From Capnocytophaga canimorsus (lineage in GTDB: Bacteria > Bacteroidota > Bacteroidia > Flavobacteriales > Flavobacteriaceae), in assembly GCF_002302565.1 (NCBI RefSeq), contig NZ_CP022382.1, positions 195,001 through 259,000 of the forward strand: a stretch of 64,000 nucleotides of DNA. The letters are read 5' to 3'. Positions 9,482 to 19,935 of the stretch are shown in pieces. Numbering within the stretch: the first letter of the stretch is position 1; every line of letters starts with the position of its first letter. The notes below the pieces were generated by a model. The model had not been told where the DNA came from and made no database searches. It was given only the letters and a program-made list of their open reading frames with translations. A program made the position numbers and the translations under genes.

Positions 9482-10036
9482 TTACAAGTCCCAATTGATG
9501 GTAATACGAGAAGGTTTTGCCTCATCAGAGATATCTTCTTTCCCGATTTGAGAAGAAATTCCGAATTTTGAGGTCTTCAAAGCCGATTTATCAAAAGTGA
9601 AAAAATAATTTTCGTTAGGTAAAATGATAAGTACACTATTCAATGTTTGCTGAATATTGAATTCAGGATGATTGTTTTTAATGTCTTTATAAGTGCTTTG
9701 TAGCGAAATACCTTTATCGGTAGTATAGCGATTATCAAGTACTAAAACGCTCTCCACTACTTTTGTATTTTCACTGTTGATTCCAGGGGTAATTTCTAAT
9801 AATTGTTTTCCTCCTTTTTCGAACAAAATGATACGCTCGTTACTTGCATAGCGTAGTTCTCCCTCAAAAGCAGAACTTGCAATGGAATCCTTAACAAAAA
9901 TAGAGTCCAATTGCTCAATCTTGGTATTTTTATGTAGTAAGCCTACTTTGTCATTGGTGATTTCAAATTTGGTATCTGTTTTTTTACAGGCGGTCAAACA
10001 TAGCCCTGTTAGTAAACCAAACAATATTTTATTCAT
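9482..10036 (-). CDS. Uncharacterised lipoprotein
   Basis: The signal peptide ends at the lipobox LTAC followed by KK. The mature protein of about 165 residues has no domain I recognise. It is rich in short beta-strand-like segments and ends NWDL. It is the first gene of the unit with the DUF2520 gene (12 bases downstream) and kdsC. Confidence 0.6.
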   Translation of the reverse strand: MNKILFGLLTGLCLTACKKTDTKFEITNDKVGLLHKNTKIEQLDSIFVKDSIASSAFEGELRYASNERIILFEKGGKQLLEITPGINSENTKVVESVLVLDNRYTTDKGISLQSTYKDIKNNHPEFNIQQTLNSVLIILPNENYFFTFDKSALKTSKFGISSQIGKEDISDEAKPSRITINWDL

Positions 10037-10095
10037 AATATGTTATATGATTTTAAATGTTAATAATTTGATTTTTATTGAATTATGAGTTGTTT

Positions 10096-11610
10096 TTATT
10101 TCATCATTTTATTGAGTACACCAAAAACACCACGGATAAAGGTAGCGCTGGTAACCATTTTCAGTATAGGGTTTTGTGCCGTACTTTTTCGTCCAGAAGC
10201 GGAAGTAGAAGTTTTTCTTGTAGTGGTTTCTTTTATAGGTGAATCTTGTTTTTGAGCATTTTCTATTTTTTGATTCAGTATTTCGTAAGCACTTTCACGA
10301 TCAATAACCTTATTGTATTTATCCACCAATTCTGAATGGTTTATTAGTTTATCTATTTCCCCTTCGGAAAGAATATCCATACGACTCATAGGCGCTCTTA
10401 ACATTGTAGCAGCCAGTGGGGTAGGAATTCCTTTTTCATTCAGTACCGTGACGAAAGCTTCTCCAGTTCCTAATGCGGTGAGGGTCTCGGCAGTATTATA
10501 AAATTCCGAAATGGGATAGTTTTCGGCGGTTAACTTGATGGCTTTTCGGTCTTTAGCGGTAAAAGCACGAAGTGCGTGTTGTACTTTCATACCCAATTGA
10601 GCAAGTACCGCATCGGGTACGTCGGTGGGGTTTTGGGTACAGAAAATAAGCCCCACTCCTTTAGAACGAATCAATTTTACGATATTTTCAAGCTGATTTA
10701 AAAGCGTTTTGGTGGCTTCGCTAAAAATCAAGTGGGCTTCATCAATAAAAATAACCAATTTAGGCTTTTGCAGGTCGCCTTCCTCAGGGAAAGTCATATA
10801 AATTTCCGCCAAAAGACTTAGCATAAATGTAGAAAACATTTTGGGGCGGTCTTGAATATCGGTAAGACGAATGATATTCACATATCCTTTTCCTTGGTTA
10901 TCGGTACGTAACAAATCTTGAGGGTCGAAACTTTTCTCTCCGAAGAATAACTCGGCTCCTTGATGTTCCAATTCAACGATTTTCCGAAGAATGGCGCTGG
11001 TGGAAGTCTTGGCGATGCTTCCGTATTCTTTTTCAAAATCTGATTTTCCTTCTTCGGTGGCGTATTGCAGTATTTTTTTTAAGTCTTTTAAGTCGAGTAG
11101 GGGGTAGTTGTGGTCATCACAATATTTGAAAATTACAGCCAAAACTCCTTCTTGTACATCTGAAAGGTTCAGAATACGAGAAAGCAACACAGCACCAAAC
11201 TCAGAAACGGTAGCGCGCAGACGTACTCCTTTTTGTTCGGAAATGGTAAGTAATTCTACAGGAAAATGTTGTGCCTTGTAAGGGATGCCTATTTTTTGAT
11301 GTCGTTCGGTAATGAAGGATTTCTCTTCTCCGGCTTGGGCAAGTCCGCTAAGATCGCCTTTCAAGTCCATCAAGAGCACAGGGACTCCTTTTTCAGAAAG
11401 ATTTTCGGCAATTACTTGTAAGGTTTTGGTTTTTCCTGTTCCGGTTGCTCCTGCGATAAGTCCGTGTCTGTTAAGTGTTTTTAAAGGAAGGTTAACCAAG
11501 GTATCGTTTACGACTTCGCCATTGAGCATTGCTCCGCCAAGAGAGATGAAATCGCCTTTACAAGCGTATCCTGTGGTTATGGTTTGTTTGAATTTGTCTT
11601 GTGTTGTCAT
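10096..11610 (-). CDS. HerA/FtsK-like ATPase of the DUF853 (YjgR) family
   Basis: This 504-residue P-loop ATPase has Walker A GATGTGKTKTLQ (about residues 54-65) and Walker B LVIFIDEAHLIF (about 285-296), followed by FCTQNPTDVPDAVL, a block typical of DUF853. The N-terminal segment ISLGGAMLNGEVV is also conserved. The C-terminal 60 residues are low-complexity and Ser/Thr/Lys-rich before a final hydrophobic helix. The cellular role of the family is not settled; the fold suggests DNA translocation. It is conserved broadly, so it is not by itself a sign of a defence island. Confidence 0.85.
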   Translation of the reverse strand: MTTQDKFKQTITTGYACKGDFISLGGAMLNGEVVNDTLVNLPLKTLNRHGLIAGATGTGKTKTLQVIAENLSEKGVPVLLMDLKGDLSGLAQAGEEKSFITERHQKIGIPYKAQHFPVELLTISEQKGVRLRATVSEFGAVLLSRILNLSDVQEGVLAVIFKYCDDHNYPLLDLKDLKKILQYATEEGKSDFEKEYGSIAKTSTSAILRKIVELEHQGAELFFGEKSFDPQDLLRTDNQGKGYVNIIRLTDIQDRPKMFSTFMLSLLAEIYMTFPEEGDLQKPKLVIFIDEAHLIFSEATKTLLNQLENIVKLIRSKGVGLIFCTQNPTDVPDAVLAQLGMKVQHALRAFTAKDRKAIKLTAENYPISEFYNTAETLTALGTGEAFVTVLNEKGIPTPLAATMLRAPMSRMDILSEGEIDKLINHSELVDKYNKVIDRESAYEILNQKIENAQKQDSPIKETTTRKTSTSASGRKSTAQNPILKMVTSATFIRGVFGVLNKMMK

Positions 11611-11666
11611 ATTTGGTTCAAATTTTATATAATACTTTTGAAAATTGAATAACTATTTTTTAGGTA

Positions 11667-12440
11667 TTAATTGGTTTGTATGATGCGTTTCATCATTCGT
11701 AATTGATGTGAATAATTACGTATTTCAGTATTAAATATGCCCACGTGGTCAATACGATCAATACGCACCTTGCCGTGAGCGTGGATAATTCGGTTGTCGC
11801 CCAAGAGAATTCCTACGTGAATGATTTTTCCTTCTTCATTGTCAAAAAAAGCCAAATCACCAGGGGCGCTTTCCTCAATGAAGCTAATGAGTTCTCCCTG
11901 TGAGGCTTGTTGCCAAGCATCTCTTAAAAGAGCGATTCCGTTGAGTTTATACACCATTTGCACAAAGCCTGAACAGTCTATCCCGAAAGGCGTTCTTCCT
12001 CCCCATAGGTAAGGTACTTCCAGGTATTCCATAGCGGTGGCGATAATTCCTATATTTTTTGGTTTTTGATTACGCATACCCACCTTTAAAAGCGAGTTAT
12101 GGGTAAAGTCAGCCCCCTTAGGAATTTGTAAAAAACTGCCAGAGAGCTGTTTTACAGGTAATTTCGTGACCAAATTATGAGCGTAGCGTATCCTCTTTTT
12201 TAGGGCTTTCCGATATTCTTTGTCTGAAATTTCTAAAAATTGTTTATTACTTACCCAACCTTCATACCCGTCAAATAAAATGCGAATTAGACTCCAGCTT
12301 TCTTGTTTTTCAATTACTTGAAGTAATTCTCCAAAAAGCAACTGGGTGCACATTTCAGCCGTGTGTGAAGGCTCGGAGCGTACTGGCACTACACTTTGGT
12401 TGCAAATTCCGTAAGGAGTTATAAAAATCTTTCTTTCCAT
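11667..12440 (-). CDS. NlpC/P60 cysteine peptidase with SH3 domains
   Basis: The protein begins with SH3-like domains (about residues 5-75, with VPVRSEPSHTAEM) and ends with an NlpC/P60 domain carrying DCSGFVQMV (catalytic Cys), HVGILLG (His) and a second IIHAHG. These enzymes cleave stem peptides of cell-wall muropeptides, between D-Glu and the diamino acid. There is no clear signal peptide, which fits cytoplasmic recycling enzymes of the YkfC type. The ATG at 12440 is preferred to a TTG at 12449, because a -7 element ends just ahead of it. Confidence 0.85.
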   Translation of the reverse strand: MERKIFITPYGICNQSVVPVRSEPSHTAEMCTQLLFGELLQVIEKQESWSLIRILFDGYEGWVSNKQFLEISDKEYRKALKKRIRYAHNLVTKLPVKQLSGSFLQIPKGADFTHNSLLKVGMRNQKPKNIGIIATAMEYLEVPYLWGGRTPFGIDCSGFVQMVYKLNGIALLRDAWQQASQGELISFIEESAPGDLAFFDNEEGKIIHVGILLGDNRIIHAHGKVRIDRIDHVGIFNTEIRNYSHQLRMMKRIIQTN

Positions 12441-12446
12441 CAGTTG

Positions 12447-12454
12447 CAAAAGTA
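12447..12454 (-). promoter_or_regulatory. Promoter -7 element abutting the NlpC/P60 start
   Basis: TACTTTTG on the minus strand ends seven bases before the ATG at 12440. Transcription would begin at or within a few bases of the start codon, so the message may be leaderless. Confidence 0.55.
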
Positions 12455-12514
12455 AAAAAATAAGGACTATAAATCAATATAATCCTTATTTTAAAATGGT
12501 ATTTAAAGCGTATT

Positions 12515-13369
12515 TTATTTTTGTTTATTTACGTGAAAAGCCACTAGCCCGTCAATAGGTTTGCGAAGTACGTTTCCGATTTTTAGGTTGTTTTCAGTAA
12601 GTACTTCTTTTAGAATGTCTTGCAAGTAAAATGCAATACTTCCTACAAAATTGATAGGCACTTCATATCGGGCTTCGTATTGAGAAATCCAATGATCTAC
12701 AAATAACTGCATTCCATTTCTAATGATATTTCTGCAATATTCGTGATTTTTATTTTCGACAATAAATTTAGCAAATGTGGCTAAATAGCTGTTCGGATTA
12801 GGCAACTTGTACAAATGATTTTTAATAACGTCAGAATTCAAATCATATTGTTTCTCAAAATTTTGTGCCAAATCTTTTGGCATTTTATTAAAGAAATAAT
12901 CAATAATGAGTCGTTTTCCGTAGAAATTTCCACTGAATTCGTCCATCAAAATATAGCCTAATGAATCCACTGCTTGAACCAATTTTTCACCATTCCAATA
13001 TGAGCAATTGGCACCAGTTCCTAAAATACAAACGATGGCTTTGTCAGCAGGGTTTGTAGTGGCATAAACCGCTGCGAAAGTGTCTTCTTTTACGTCGATT
13101 ACAGCTTCAGTAAAGAACGATTTAAGTACGCGCTCGGTAAAGGCAACCATACGTTGCGTACCACACCCAGCACCATAAAAATACACGTGGGTAACCACTT
13201 TCCGATTTTCAAATAATTGATAGTTATTAGTAATACGCTCAATCATAATCTCTTCGGTTAACACTTCCGGATTTAAACCAAGAGTTTGGGTGAAAAATAC
13301 TTTTTCACCATCGGGGTTTAAGGCTGTCCAGTCGGCTTTTGTGGCACCACTATCTACAATAAGTATCAT
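12515..13369 (-). CDS. BadF/BadG-type N-acetylglucosamine kinase-like ATPase
   Basis: This is an actin-like ATPase fold of the BadF/BcrA kinase family. The phosphate-1 loop is ILIVDSGATKADW (residues 2-14), phosphate 2 is VCILGTGANCSYW and the adenosine motif region is INFVGSIAFYL. Members phosphorylate N-acetylglucosamine or related sugars, and in Bacteroidota this gene is often near glycolytic or cell-wall recycling genes. Here it lies between an NlpC/P60 recycling peptidase and GAPDH. The exact sugar is not determined. Confidence 0.8.
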   Translation of the reverse strand: MILIVDSGATKADWTALNPDGEKVFFTQTLGLNPEVLTEEIMIERITNNYQLFENRKVVTHVYFYGAGCGTQRMVAFTERVLKSFFTEAVIDVKEDTFAAVYATTNPADKAIVCILGTGANCSYWNGEKLVQAVDSLGYILMDEFSGNFYGKRLIIDYFFNKMPKDLAQNFEKQYDLNSDVIKNHLYKLPNPNSYLATFAKFIVENKNHEYCRNIIRNGMQLFVDHWISQYEARYEVPINFVGSIAFYLQDILKEVLTENNLKIGNVLRKPIDGLVAFHVNKQK

Positions 13370-13633
13370 ATCAAATTTTTTATGAACTTTTCATTTGAAT
13401 AAAATTACAAGAACTTTTAGAAGTAAGACAAGAATTTTAGGCTCCGACTTCGCTTAGCTAGACAAAAATTGTATCTATTATACTTTTTTTCTTCTTGTAA
13501 TTTTGTTGAATTTTATAAACAATAAAAATTCTTTGTAAGTTCGGTTAATAATATTTTGTTAAAGAACCATTTTAATACTCTCGAAGATATACGAAAACAA
13601 ACATAATAAAACGAAAGTATTGAGGTTAAAATT
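13370..13633. other. Intergenic region without recognised features
   Basis: The gap between the kinase gene and the gap gene is AT-rich. It holds no reading frame worth calling and no repeat apart from the hairpin that follows gap. Confidence 0.4.
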
Positions 13634-13662
13634 AAGGCTGTTTGACTTTGCCAAACAGCCTT
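13634..13662 (-). terminator. Hairpin downstream of gap
   Basis: AAGGCTGTTTG (13634-13644) pairs perfectly with CAAACAGCCTT (13652-13662) around a seven-base loop, 12 bases past the gap stop. The T tract that follows on the minus strand is weak, but the position fits a terminator. Confidence 0.75.
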
Positions 13663-13674
13663 GAAAGTATGCTA

Positions 13675-14694
<1,020 letters not shown>

Positions 14695-14787
14695 TTATTA
14701 AATTATTTTTAGCAATTAGCTTTTTATGTTACAATCTTTATATTTTTTTTCAATTTTGAAAATCCTTATTAAATTCTATTGTTTTTA

Positions 14788-15261
14788 TTAAAATTCACTA
14801 TAAAACGCTGGCGGTTCAATACCCAATGCTCGCAAGTAAACATATCCTTGCCCTCTGTGATGAATTTCGTTTTGCAAAAGGTAATCTAAATTATGAATAA
14901 TTGGATAGTTAAACATTCCAAACACGTTAAACTCTTCACGAAAACGCTCCAAAGAAGTATTGGTAAAAAATGTATTAATTTGTTCGGTAAGTTTATCCCA
15001 ATTTGACAAAATCTCGGCTTTGGTTTTTCCAGCATAATTATCGTGATTTTCAAAAGTAATTATTTCATTTTCAGAAAATTGTCTAAGAGCAATAACACCA
15101 AGATAGATCAATTCATCAACTATTTTTGAAAACGGACGCATTCCACCAACGGAAAATTCAAACAATTCCCTCTCGGGAAAAGCCTCAATCACTTTGCGAG
15201 TTAATCGGCGATTTATTTGCCAATTGTCTAACCATTCTTGTTTTGTAACTAACTCCACCAT
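14788..15261 (-). CDS. DinB-family protein
   Basis: A 157-residue four-helix-bundle protein of the DinB/YfiT type. The metal-binding histidines are suggested by HNLDYLLQNEIHHRGQGYVYL near the C terminus. Some members are thiol transferases or hydrolases, and others have unknown roles. It lies alone on the minus strand between gap and pfkA. Confidence 0.8.
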   Translation of the reverse strand: MVELVTKQEWLDNWQINRRLTRKVIEAFPERELFEFSVGGMRPFSKIVDELIYLGVIALRQFSENEIITFENHDNYAGKTKAEILSNWDKLTEQINTFFTNTSLERFREEFNVFGMFNYPIIHNLDYLLQNEIHHRGQGYVYLRALGIEPPAFYSEF

Positions 15262-15349
15262 TTTTACATCCTAATAAAATTATTGCCTAATTATCTACGT
15301 TAAATGTGTGATATTTCTGCATAAAAACAATTTCCCGAATTACGAGAAA

Positions 15350-16339
15350 TTAAATACTCATAATCTCTGCTACACGAACAAGTTCCATATCCAACTTACT
15401 TCCGCCCTTGATAGCTTTTTCAAGTGGAGTTAAATCAATTACATCATTGTTGATTCCTACCATATAGTTCGATTTTCCTTCCAAAAGCGTTTCTACCGCT
15501 TTCACTCCCATACGACTGGCAAGAACACGGTCATAACAAGAAGGAGCTCCACCACGTTGCATATGCCCTAAAATGGCTACACGAATGTCGTACTCTGGGT
15601 GTTTTTTCTCAACATATTCTTTTAATTCAAAAATATTTTTACCCGTTTTATCTCCTTCAGCAACCACGATGATGTTAGAAGTTTTTCCTTTGGCGTGACC
15701 TTCCTCAATATCTTGCAAAAGTTCTTCGATAGGCGTGTCTTCCTCTGGAATAAGGATACGCTCTGCTCCGCCACCAATACCCGTATTTAGTGCGATAAAC
15801 CCAGCGTCACGCCCCATAACCTCAATGAAAAACATTCGGTTGTGAGAGCTTGCTGTGTCGCGGATTTTGTCAATAGCTTCTACCGCTGTATTAAGTGCAG
15901 TATCGTAACCCAAGGTATGGCTTGTTCCATAAATATCATTATCAATAGTTCCAGGAATTCCCATCACTGGAAAATTATGCTCTTCATTGAAAAGCAAAGC
16001 CCCTGTAAATGAACCATCTCCACCGATAACAACTAAGGCATCTACATTGTGTTTTTTAAGATTTTCGTAAGCTTTTTGGCGACCTTCTTTAGTTCGGAAA
16101 TCCTTAGAACGTGCTGATTTCAAGAAAGTTCCTCCTTTATTGATGGTATCACGAACGCTACGAGCATTCAATTCTACAAAATCTTCTTCAATCATTCCTT
16201 GATAACCACGATACACCCCCAAAACGGCAACATCGTGATACGCACACGTACGAACCACCGCACGGATGGCAGCGTTCATTCCTGGAGCATCACCACCAGA
16301 GGTTAAAACTGCTATTTTCTTAATCTTTTTTTCTGACAT
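15350..16339 (-). CDS. pfkA: 6-phosphofructokinase, ATP-dependent
   Basis: The 329-residue enzyme shows the N-terminal SGGDAPGMN (residues 14-22), GGDGSFTGA (ATP binding), the catalytic GTIDND and MGRDAGFIA, as in bacterial PfkA. It phosphorylates fructose-6-phosphate and commits sugar to glycolysis. It is divergent from a sugar permease gene 256 bases away, so the two may share control by carbohydrate supply, although no operator was identified. Confidence 0.96.
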   Translation of the reverse strand: MSEKKIKKIAVLTSGGDAPGMNAAIRAVVRTCAYHDVAVLGVYRGYQGMIEEDFVELNARSVRDTINKGGTFLKSARSKDFRTKEGRQKAYENLKKHNVDALVVIGGDGSFTGALLFNEEHNFPVMGIPGTIDNDIYGTSHTLGYDTALNTAVEAIDKIRDTASSHNRMFFIEVMGRDAGFIALNTGIGGGAERILIPEEDTPIEELLQDIEEGHAKGKTSNIIVVAEGDKTGKNIFELKEYVEKKHPEYDIRVAILGHMQRGGAPSCYDRVLASRMGVKAVETLLEGKSNYMVGINNDVIDLTPLEKAIKGGSKLDMELVRVAEIMSI

Positions 16340-16595
16340 TTAATATATACATTATTTTTTCGTTTGTAAAATTACGGCTTTTTTTTTGAATAATAAGACT
16401 TAATTGCCTTTTTTTGATCAAAAATTAACTTTAACGTTTTCGGTTGGTTATAAAATTGTAATTATACTTCTCAATACAAGGAAAAAATTGTAATTTAGCG
16501 CCCCACAAAGACATTATAATCTTACAATGAAGGACTTTTATATTTAAAAAATTAACTAATCAATAAATATTTTTAACTATTAAAAAATAAACATA

Positions 16596-17831
16596 ATGAG
16601 TACAAAAAAACAAAATTTCGCCACTGCGTTGGCATTTATTGGGTTGATGTTTTTCTCCATTGGGTTTGCTTTTGGGATTAACTCGTATCTGATTCCTGTT
16701 TTGAAAGGAACTTTGGATATTTCATCAGCAGGGAGTTATATGCTTTTAGCAGCTGCTTTTATTCCATTTTTAATTTTTGGATACCCAGCTTCGATGTTGA
16801 TAAAAAAAATTGGGTATAAAAAAACAATGGCTTTTTCATTTTTACTCTTTGCCATTGCTTTTGGAATTTTTGCTAATGCATCGAACTTTTATACTTTTTT
16901 ATTGGCATCTTTTGTAAGTGGGACGGCTAATACATTTTTACAAGCTTCGGTAAACCCTTATACTACGATTTTAGGTCCGATTGAAAGTGCTGCAAAACGT
17001 ATCAGTATAATGGGGATTTGTAACAAATTGGCTTGGCCTGTGGCTCCTTTGTTTTTAGCCTTTGTTATCGGTAAAGAGCTTGACAATGTAGCTCCTGCCG
17101 ACTTGCAAATGCCTTTTTACATCATTGTTGGGGTATTTTTACTTTTAGGAGTGATTTCGCTTATGGCTCCGCTTCCTGAGGTAAAAGCCGAAGGTGAAGA
17201 AGAGCAAGTAGATACACCTGAAGTGCTTTATATCCAAAAACAATCTGCATTTGATTTTCCATATTTGCTTTTAGGAGTTTTAGCTTTATTCTTCTATGTG
17301 GGAGTTGAAACCATTTCGTTGGCAACTATTGTAGATTATGCCAAAGTTTTGGGGGTTGATAATCATATAATTTCGATTTTTGGTTTTGAAGTAAGTTTTG
17401 GCAGACTAGCAGCTTTCATTCCTTCTATTGGGTTGATTATTGGTTATATCTGTGGAGCTTTGTTCATTCCGAAATACATTTCACAATCTACGGCTCTTAA
17501 AATTTGCTCTTTAATTGCTATTTTTGGAACCATTGCAGTTGGACTTGCTCCGGCTGAGTATTCAATCTACTTCATTTCATTTATGGCTTTGGGGTGCTCG
17601 TTAATGTGGCCTGCCATCTGGCCTTTGGCTATGGAAGGATTAGGAAAATTCACCAAAACGGGAGCTTCTCTTTTAACGATGGCGATTGCCGGAGGGGCTG
17701 TACTTCCGCTTATTTTCGGATGGTTAAAAGATAGTTACGGAATGCAAAACGCTTATTGGATTTGTTTCCCTTGTTTCCTATTTATTTTATATTACGGTAT
17801 GGCAGGACACAAAGTAGGCAAGAAGCAATAG
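16596..17831 (+). CDS. Sugar:proton symporter of the FHS family (FucP/GlcP-like)
   Basis: An MFS permease with about 12 hydrophobic segments. The first helix region (GFAFGINSYLIPVLK) and the segment ASVNPYTTILGP are typical of the fucose/glucose/galactose (FHS) symporters of Bacteroidota, as are the cytoplasmic loop after helix 6 and the GYICGALFIP block. The transported sugar could be glucose, galactose or N-acetylglucosamine. It is divergent from pfkA and ends at a strong terminator. Confidence 0.88.
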   Translation: MSTKKQNFATALAFIGLMFFSIGFAFGINSYLIPVLKGTLDISSAGSYMLLAAAFIPFLIFGYPASMLIKKIGYKKTMAFSFLLFAIAFGIFANASNFYTFLLASFVSGTANTFLQASVNPYTTILGPIESAAKRISIMGICNKLAWPVAPLFLAFVIGKELDNVAPADLQMPFYIIVGVFLLLGVISLMAPLPEVKAEGEEEQVDTPEVLYIQKQSAFDFPYLLLGVLALFFYVGVETISLATIVDYAKVLGVDNHIISIFGFEVSFGRLAAFIPSIGLIIGYICGALFIPKYISQSTALKICSLIAIFGTIAVGLAPAEYSIYFISFMALGCSLMWPAIWPLAMEGLGKFTKTGASLLTMAIAGGAVLPLIFGWLKDSYGMQNAYWICFPCFLFILYYGMAGHKVGKKQ

Positions 17832-17857
17832 TATTTGATTTGAAAAAAATCATAATA

Positions 17858-17898
17858 AAAAATTCCCCAAAGAAAATACCTTCTTTGGGGAATTTTTT
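17858..17898 (+). terminator. Terminator of the sugar permease gene
   Basis: A perfect 16-base stem AAAATTCCCCAAAGAA / TTCTTTGGGGAATTTT around a six-base loop is followed by T, 27 bases after the stop. Confidence 0.92.
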
Positions 17899-18052
17899 AG
17901 CTAAATACCAAACAACTTTTGAATTTACTGTAATCATCATTGGATGCTTTCACTTGGCTCAGCAAGACAAATTCCGTGTTAATTTGAGCGAAGTCGAAGA
18001 TTTTTATTTCAGTAATTTTAAATTCAAAATCGTTTATCTGTAGTAATATTAA

Positions 18053-18145
18053 ATATAAACAGGACTTGCTCCTTCACCGTGTGGGTCAACTTCCAATATA
18101 ATATCTTCATCTGCTTCGATATTGGCTTTGGTTATGTGAAGTGAA
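18053..18145 (-). pseudogene. Remnant of a third lipoprotein C-terminus (tentative)
   Basis: The minus strand encodes a short peptide ending NIEADEDIILEVDPHGEGASP followed by VYI and a stop. Its layout resembles the end of the neighbouring lipoprotein, which closes with IIEADIDPESSQVWM. It has no start and is only about 28 codons long. I read it as the tail of a lost paralogue, placed downstream of the pair. The similarity is short, so this is tentative. Confidence 0.35.
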
Positions 18146-18162
18146 ATATTATATAAAGTAAA

Positions 18163-18200
18163 AAAAATCTATTCTAAGGAAATTCTTAGAATAGATTTTT
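18163..18200. terminator. Terminator downstream of the metal-cluster lipoproteins
   Basis: AAAAATCTATTCTAAG (18163-18178) and CTTAGAATAGATTTTT (18185-18200) form a perfect 16-base stem with A and T flanks. It terminates the minus-strand lipoprotein unit and could act both ways. Confidence 0.9.
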
Positions 18201-18225
18201 TATTATAGCCAATCGAATTGAAAAA

Positions 18226-19077
18226 TCACATCCAAACTTGACTTGACTCAGGGTCTATATCTGCCTCAATTATTGTTTCCAACTCTTTTTCAGCTTCTTG
18301 AATAGTTATTTTAAACTCATCTGCCATATCTTGTAATGTAACACTCTCCTTTTCTAAACGATCATTGTAGATACGAATTGGAATTTGTACTTCAAACTCT
18401 CTTGCTGCAATATTTGGTGAAGGTAATTCATTATAAGCAAGATACTTTTCACCTTGTTTCTTATTCCCTGAAAGGAAGTGAGCTAATGTAACTTTTAAGT
18501 TAAATGTTAAATAATTCTGTTTAACGTGAAAATATCCTTTCAAACCTACTGGATTATCTAACAAACGTGCATCAGAACCTTTGGTATAATACTTATTTTC
18601 AGGATTTGTATCTCTGTATAGATAAGAAGCTATTGTGTTATTATCAGCTGGTAGCTCTCCTGTTTTAATTGTTTTTACATCCTGAAACTGAAAGAAATGC
18701 TGATGTGAGTTAGCGTGTTCAATATATTCGCTATTGATACGCTCTCCTTTTTCATTATAATAAACGATTTCTAAACCATAATAAGAGCTCTGTCTCCAAC
18801 GAATGACATCTGCACCTGAAGCCTCCCATTTTTTATCTTTAAACTCAAAAGTTACTTTTTGCTGATTAACCAAGTATTTGACTCCTTCATATTTGGGGTC
18901 ACCGTGAAATGAAAGTCCGTGGGTGTGTCCTTCCGTGAAAATGAAATCCACCTTATGAAATTCGGGCTCTTGATGATTCAAATCAGGAGTAACCACCTCA
19001 TTATTATCTTTTGAACAACTTACTAAAGTGGTAATTAAACCTACTGCAACTACTATTTTATTTACTATACGTTTCAT
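18226..19077 (-). CDS. Lipoprotein with conserved HQHFF motif, paralogue 2
   Basis: The lipobox is LVSC, and the mature protein starts SKDNN. It aligns by eye with the next gene upstream through VDFIFTEGH, YYGLEIVYYNEKG, HQHFFQF, YRDTNPE, PVGLKGYFHVKQ and VTLAHFLSG. Histidines are frequent, including HTHGLSFHGD and the HxHFF motif. The C-terminal acidic tail of about 45 residues is absent from the paralogue. It lies 26 bases after that paralogue and downstream of the ZnuD-like receptor, so a surface metal-binding or receptor-partner role is plausible but not shown. Confidence 0.65.
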   Translation of the reverse strand: MKRIVNKIVVAVGLITTLVSCSKDNNEVVTPDLNHQEPEFHKVDFIFTEGHTHGLSFHGDPKYEGVKYLVNQQKVTFEFKDKKWEASGADVIRWRQSSYYGLEIVYYNEKGERINSEYIEHANSHQHFFQFQDVKTIKTGELPADNNTIASYLYRDTNPENKYYTKGSDARLLDNPVGLKGYFHVKQNYLTFNLKVTLAHFLSGNKKQGEKYLAYNELPSPNIAAREFEVQIPIRIYNDRLEKESVTLQDMADEFKITIQEAEKELETIIEADIDPESSQVWM

Positions 19078-19103
19078 ATTTTATTCTATTTTGTTAATTA
19101 TTT

Positions 19104-19820
19104 TTATTTATTGATACTTATTGGAATGATTACTGTAGCATCTGACGAGAAAAAATTACTTGAAGGCAGTTCATTATAGTTTTGAATTGCTCCGTCTTTC
19201 AATTTGTTGAAGCCACGTTCTGCACCCAAAAAGTGAGCTAAGGTAACTTGCAAATCAACTTTACCAATTTCTTGCTTTACTGAAAAAATACCTTTCAGAC
19301 CTATCGGGTCGATTGCTTCAGGATTGTTTTTATCCCAACTACGTTTGCGAAGTGTTACTCCATTTTGACCTAATATTCCGCTTTCAGGATTGGTATCGCG
19401 GTAAGTGTAAGTTACAATAGCATTCATCTGCTCAGTCTTTTTCCCTTTCAAAAGAAAGAAATGCTGATGTATCGGAGCCATTTCTGCAGTTACAAACTCT
19501 CCATTCATACGTGTACCAGCCTTATTATAATATATAATTTCAAGATGGTAATGTGTACCAGCTTCCCATACAATATCATCACCTTGTGGTTGAACTCCAG
19601 CGACTCCATTCATCTGATAGATACGTTTTTGAACAACATCTGTAAATGAAAAATCATCTCCATTCTTTATTACTTTAGTAAAGATAAACTCTACTCTATC
19701 TGGATTTTCGTGTCCCTTATCTATTGATTCATCGGTAGGTGCTGGAGGTTCTTTAGAGCAACCTATCAAAGCCACTAAAATGGTTATTAAAAAACCAAAT
19801 CTAACTATGTTTTTCATCAT
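19104..19820 (-). CDS. Lipoprotein with conserved HQHFF motif, paralogue 1
   Basis: The lipobox LIGC is at about residue 21. The body shares VEFIFTK, THYHLEIIYYNKAG, HQHFFLL, YRDTNPE, PIGLKGIFSVKQ and VTLAHFLG with its neighbour, showing a duplication. It ends about 45 residues earlier, at ISINK. The family is one I know only as lipoproteins accompanying TonB-dependent receptors in Bacteroidota. Between it and the receptor gene lies a 21-bp tandem array. Confidence 0.65.
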   Translation of the reverse strand: MMKNIVRFGFLITILVALIGCSKEPPAPTDESIDKGHENPDRVEFIFTKVIKNGDDFSFTDVVQKRIYQMNGVAGVQPQGDDIVWEAGTHYHLEIIYYNKAGTRMNGEFVTAEMAPIHQHFFLLKGKKTEQMNAIVTYTYRDTNPESGILGQNGVTLRKRSWDKNNPEAIDPIGLKGIFSVKQEIGKVDLQVTLAHFLGAERGFNKLKDGAIQNYNELPSSNFFSSDATVIIPISINK

Positions 19821-19935
19821 TTAATTTTATTTTTATTTGTTATTAAATTTGTTTTGAAAGTTTCTATTACCGAAATAGTATTCTTCAGTTAAAAAAACAT
19901 TCCTTTTTACATTAAAATCATCTTTTCTTTTAAAA

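Noticed and set aside
10096..11610. HerA-like ATPase as a defence gene
   Set aside because: It is a DUF853 protein found widely in core genomes and no nuclease partner is adjacent.
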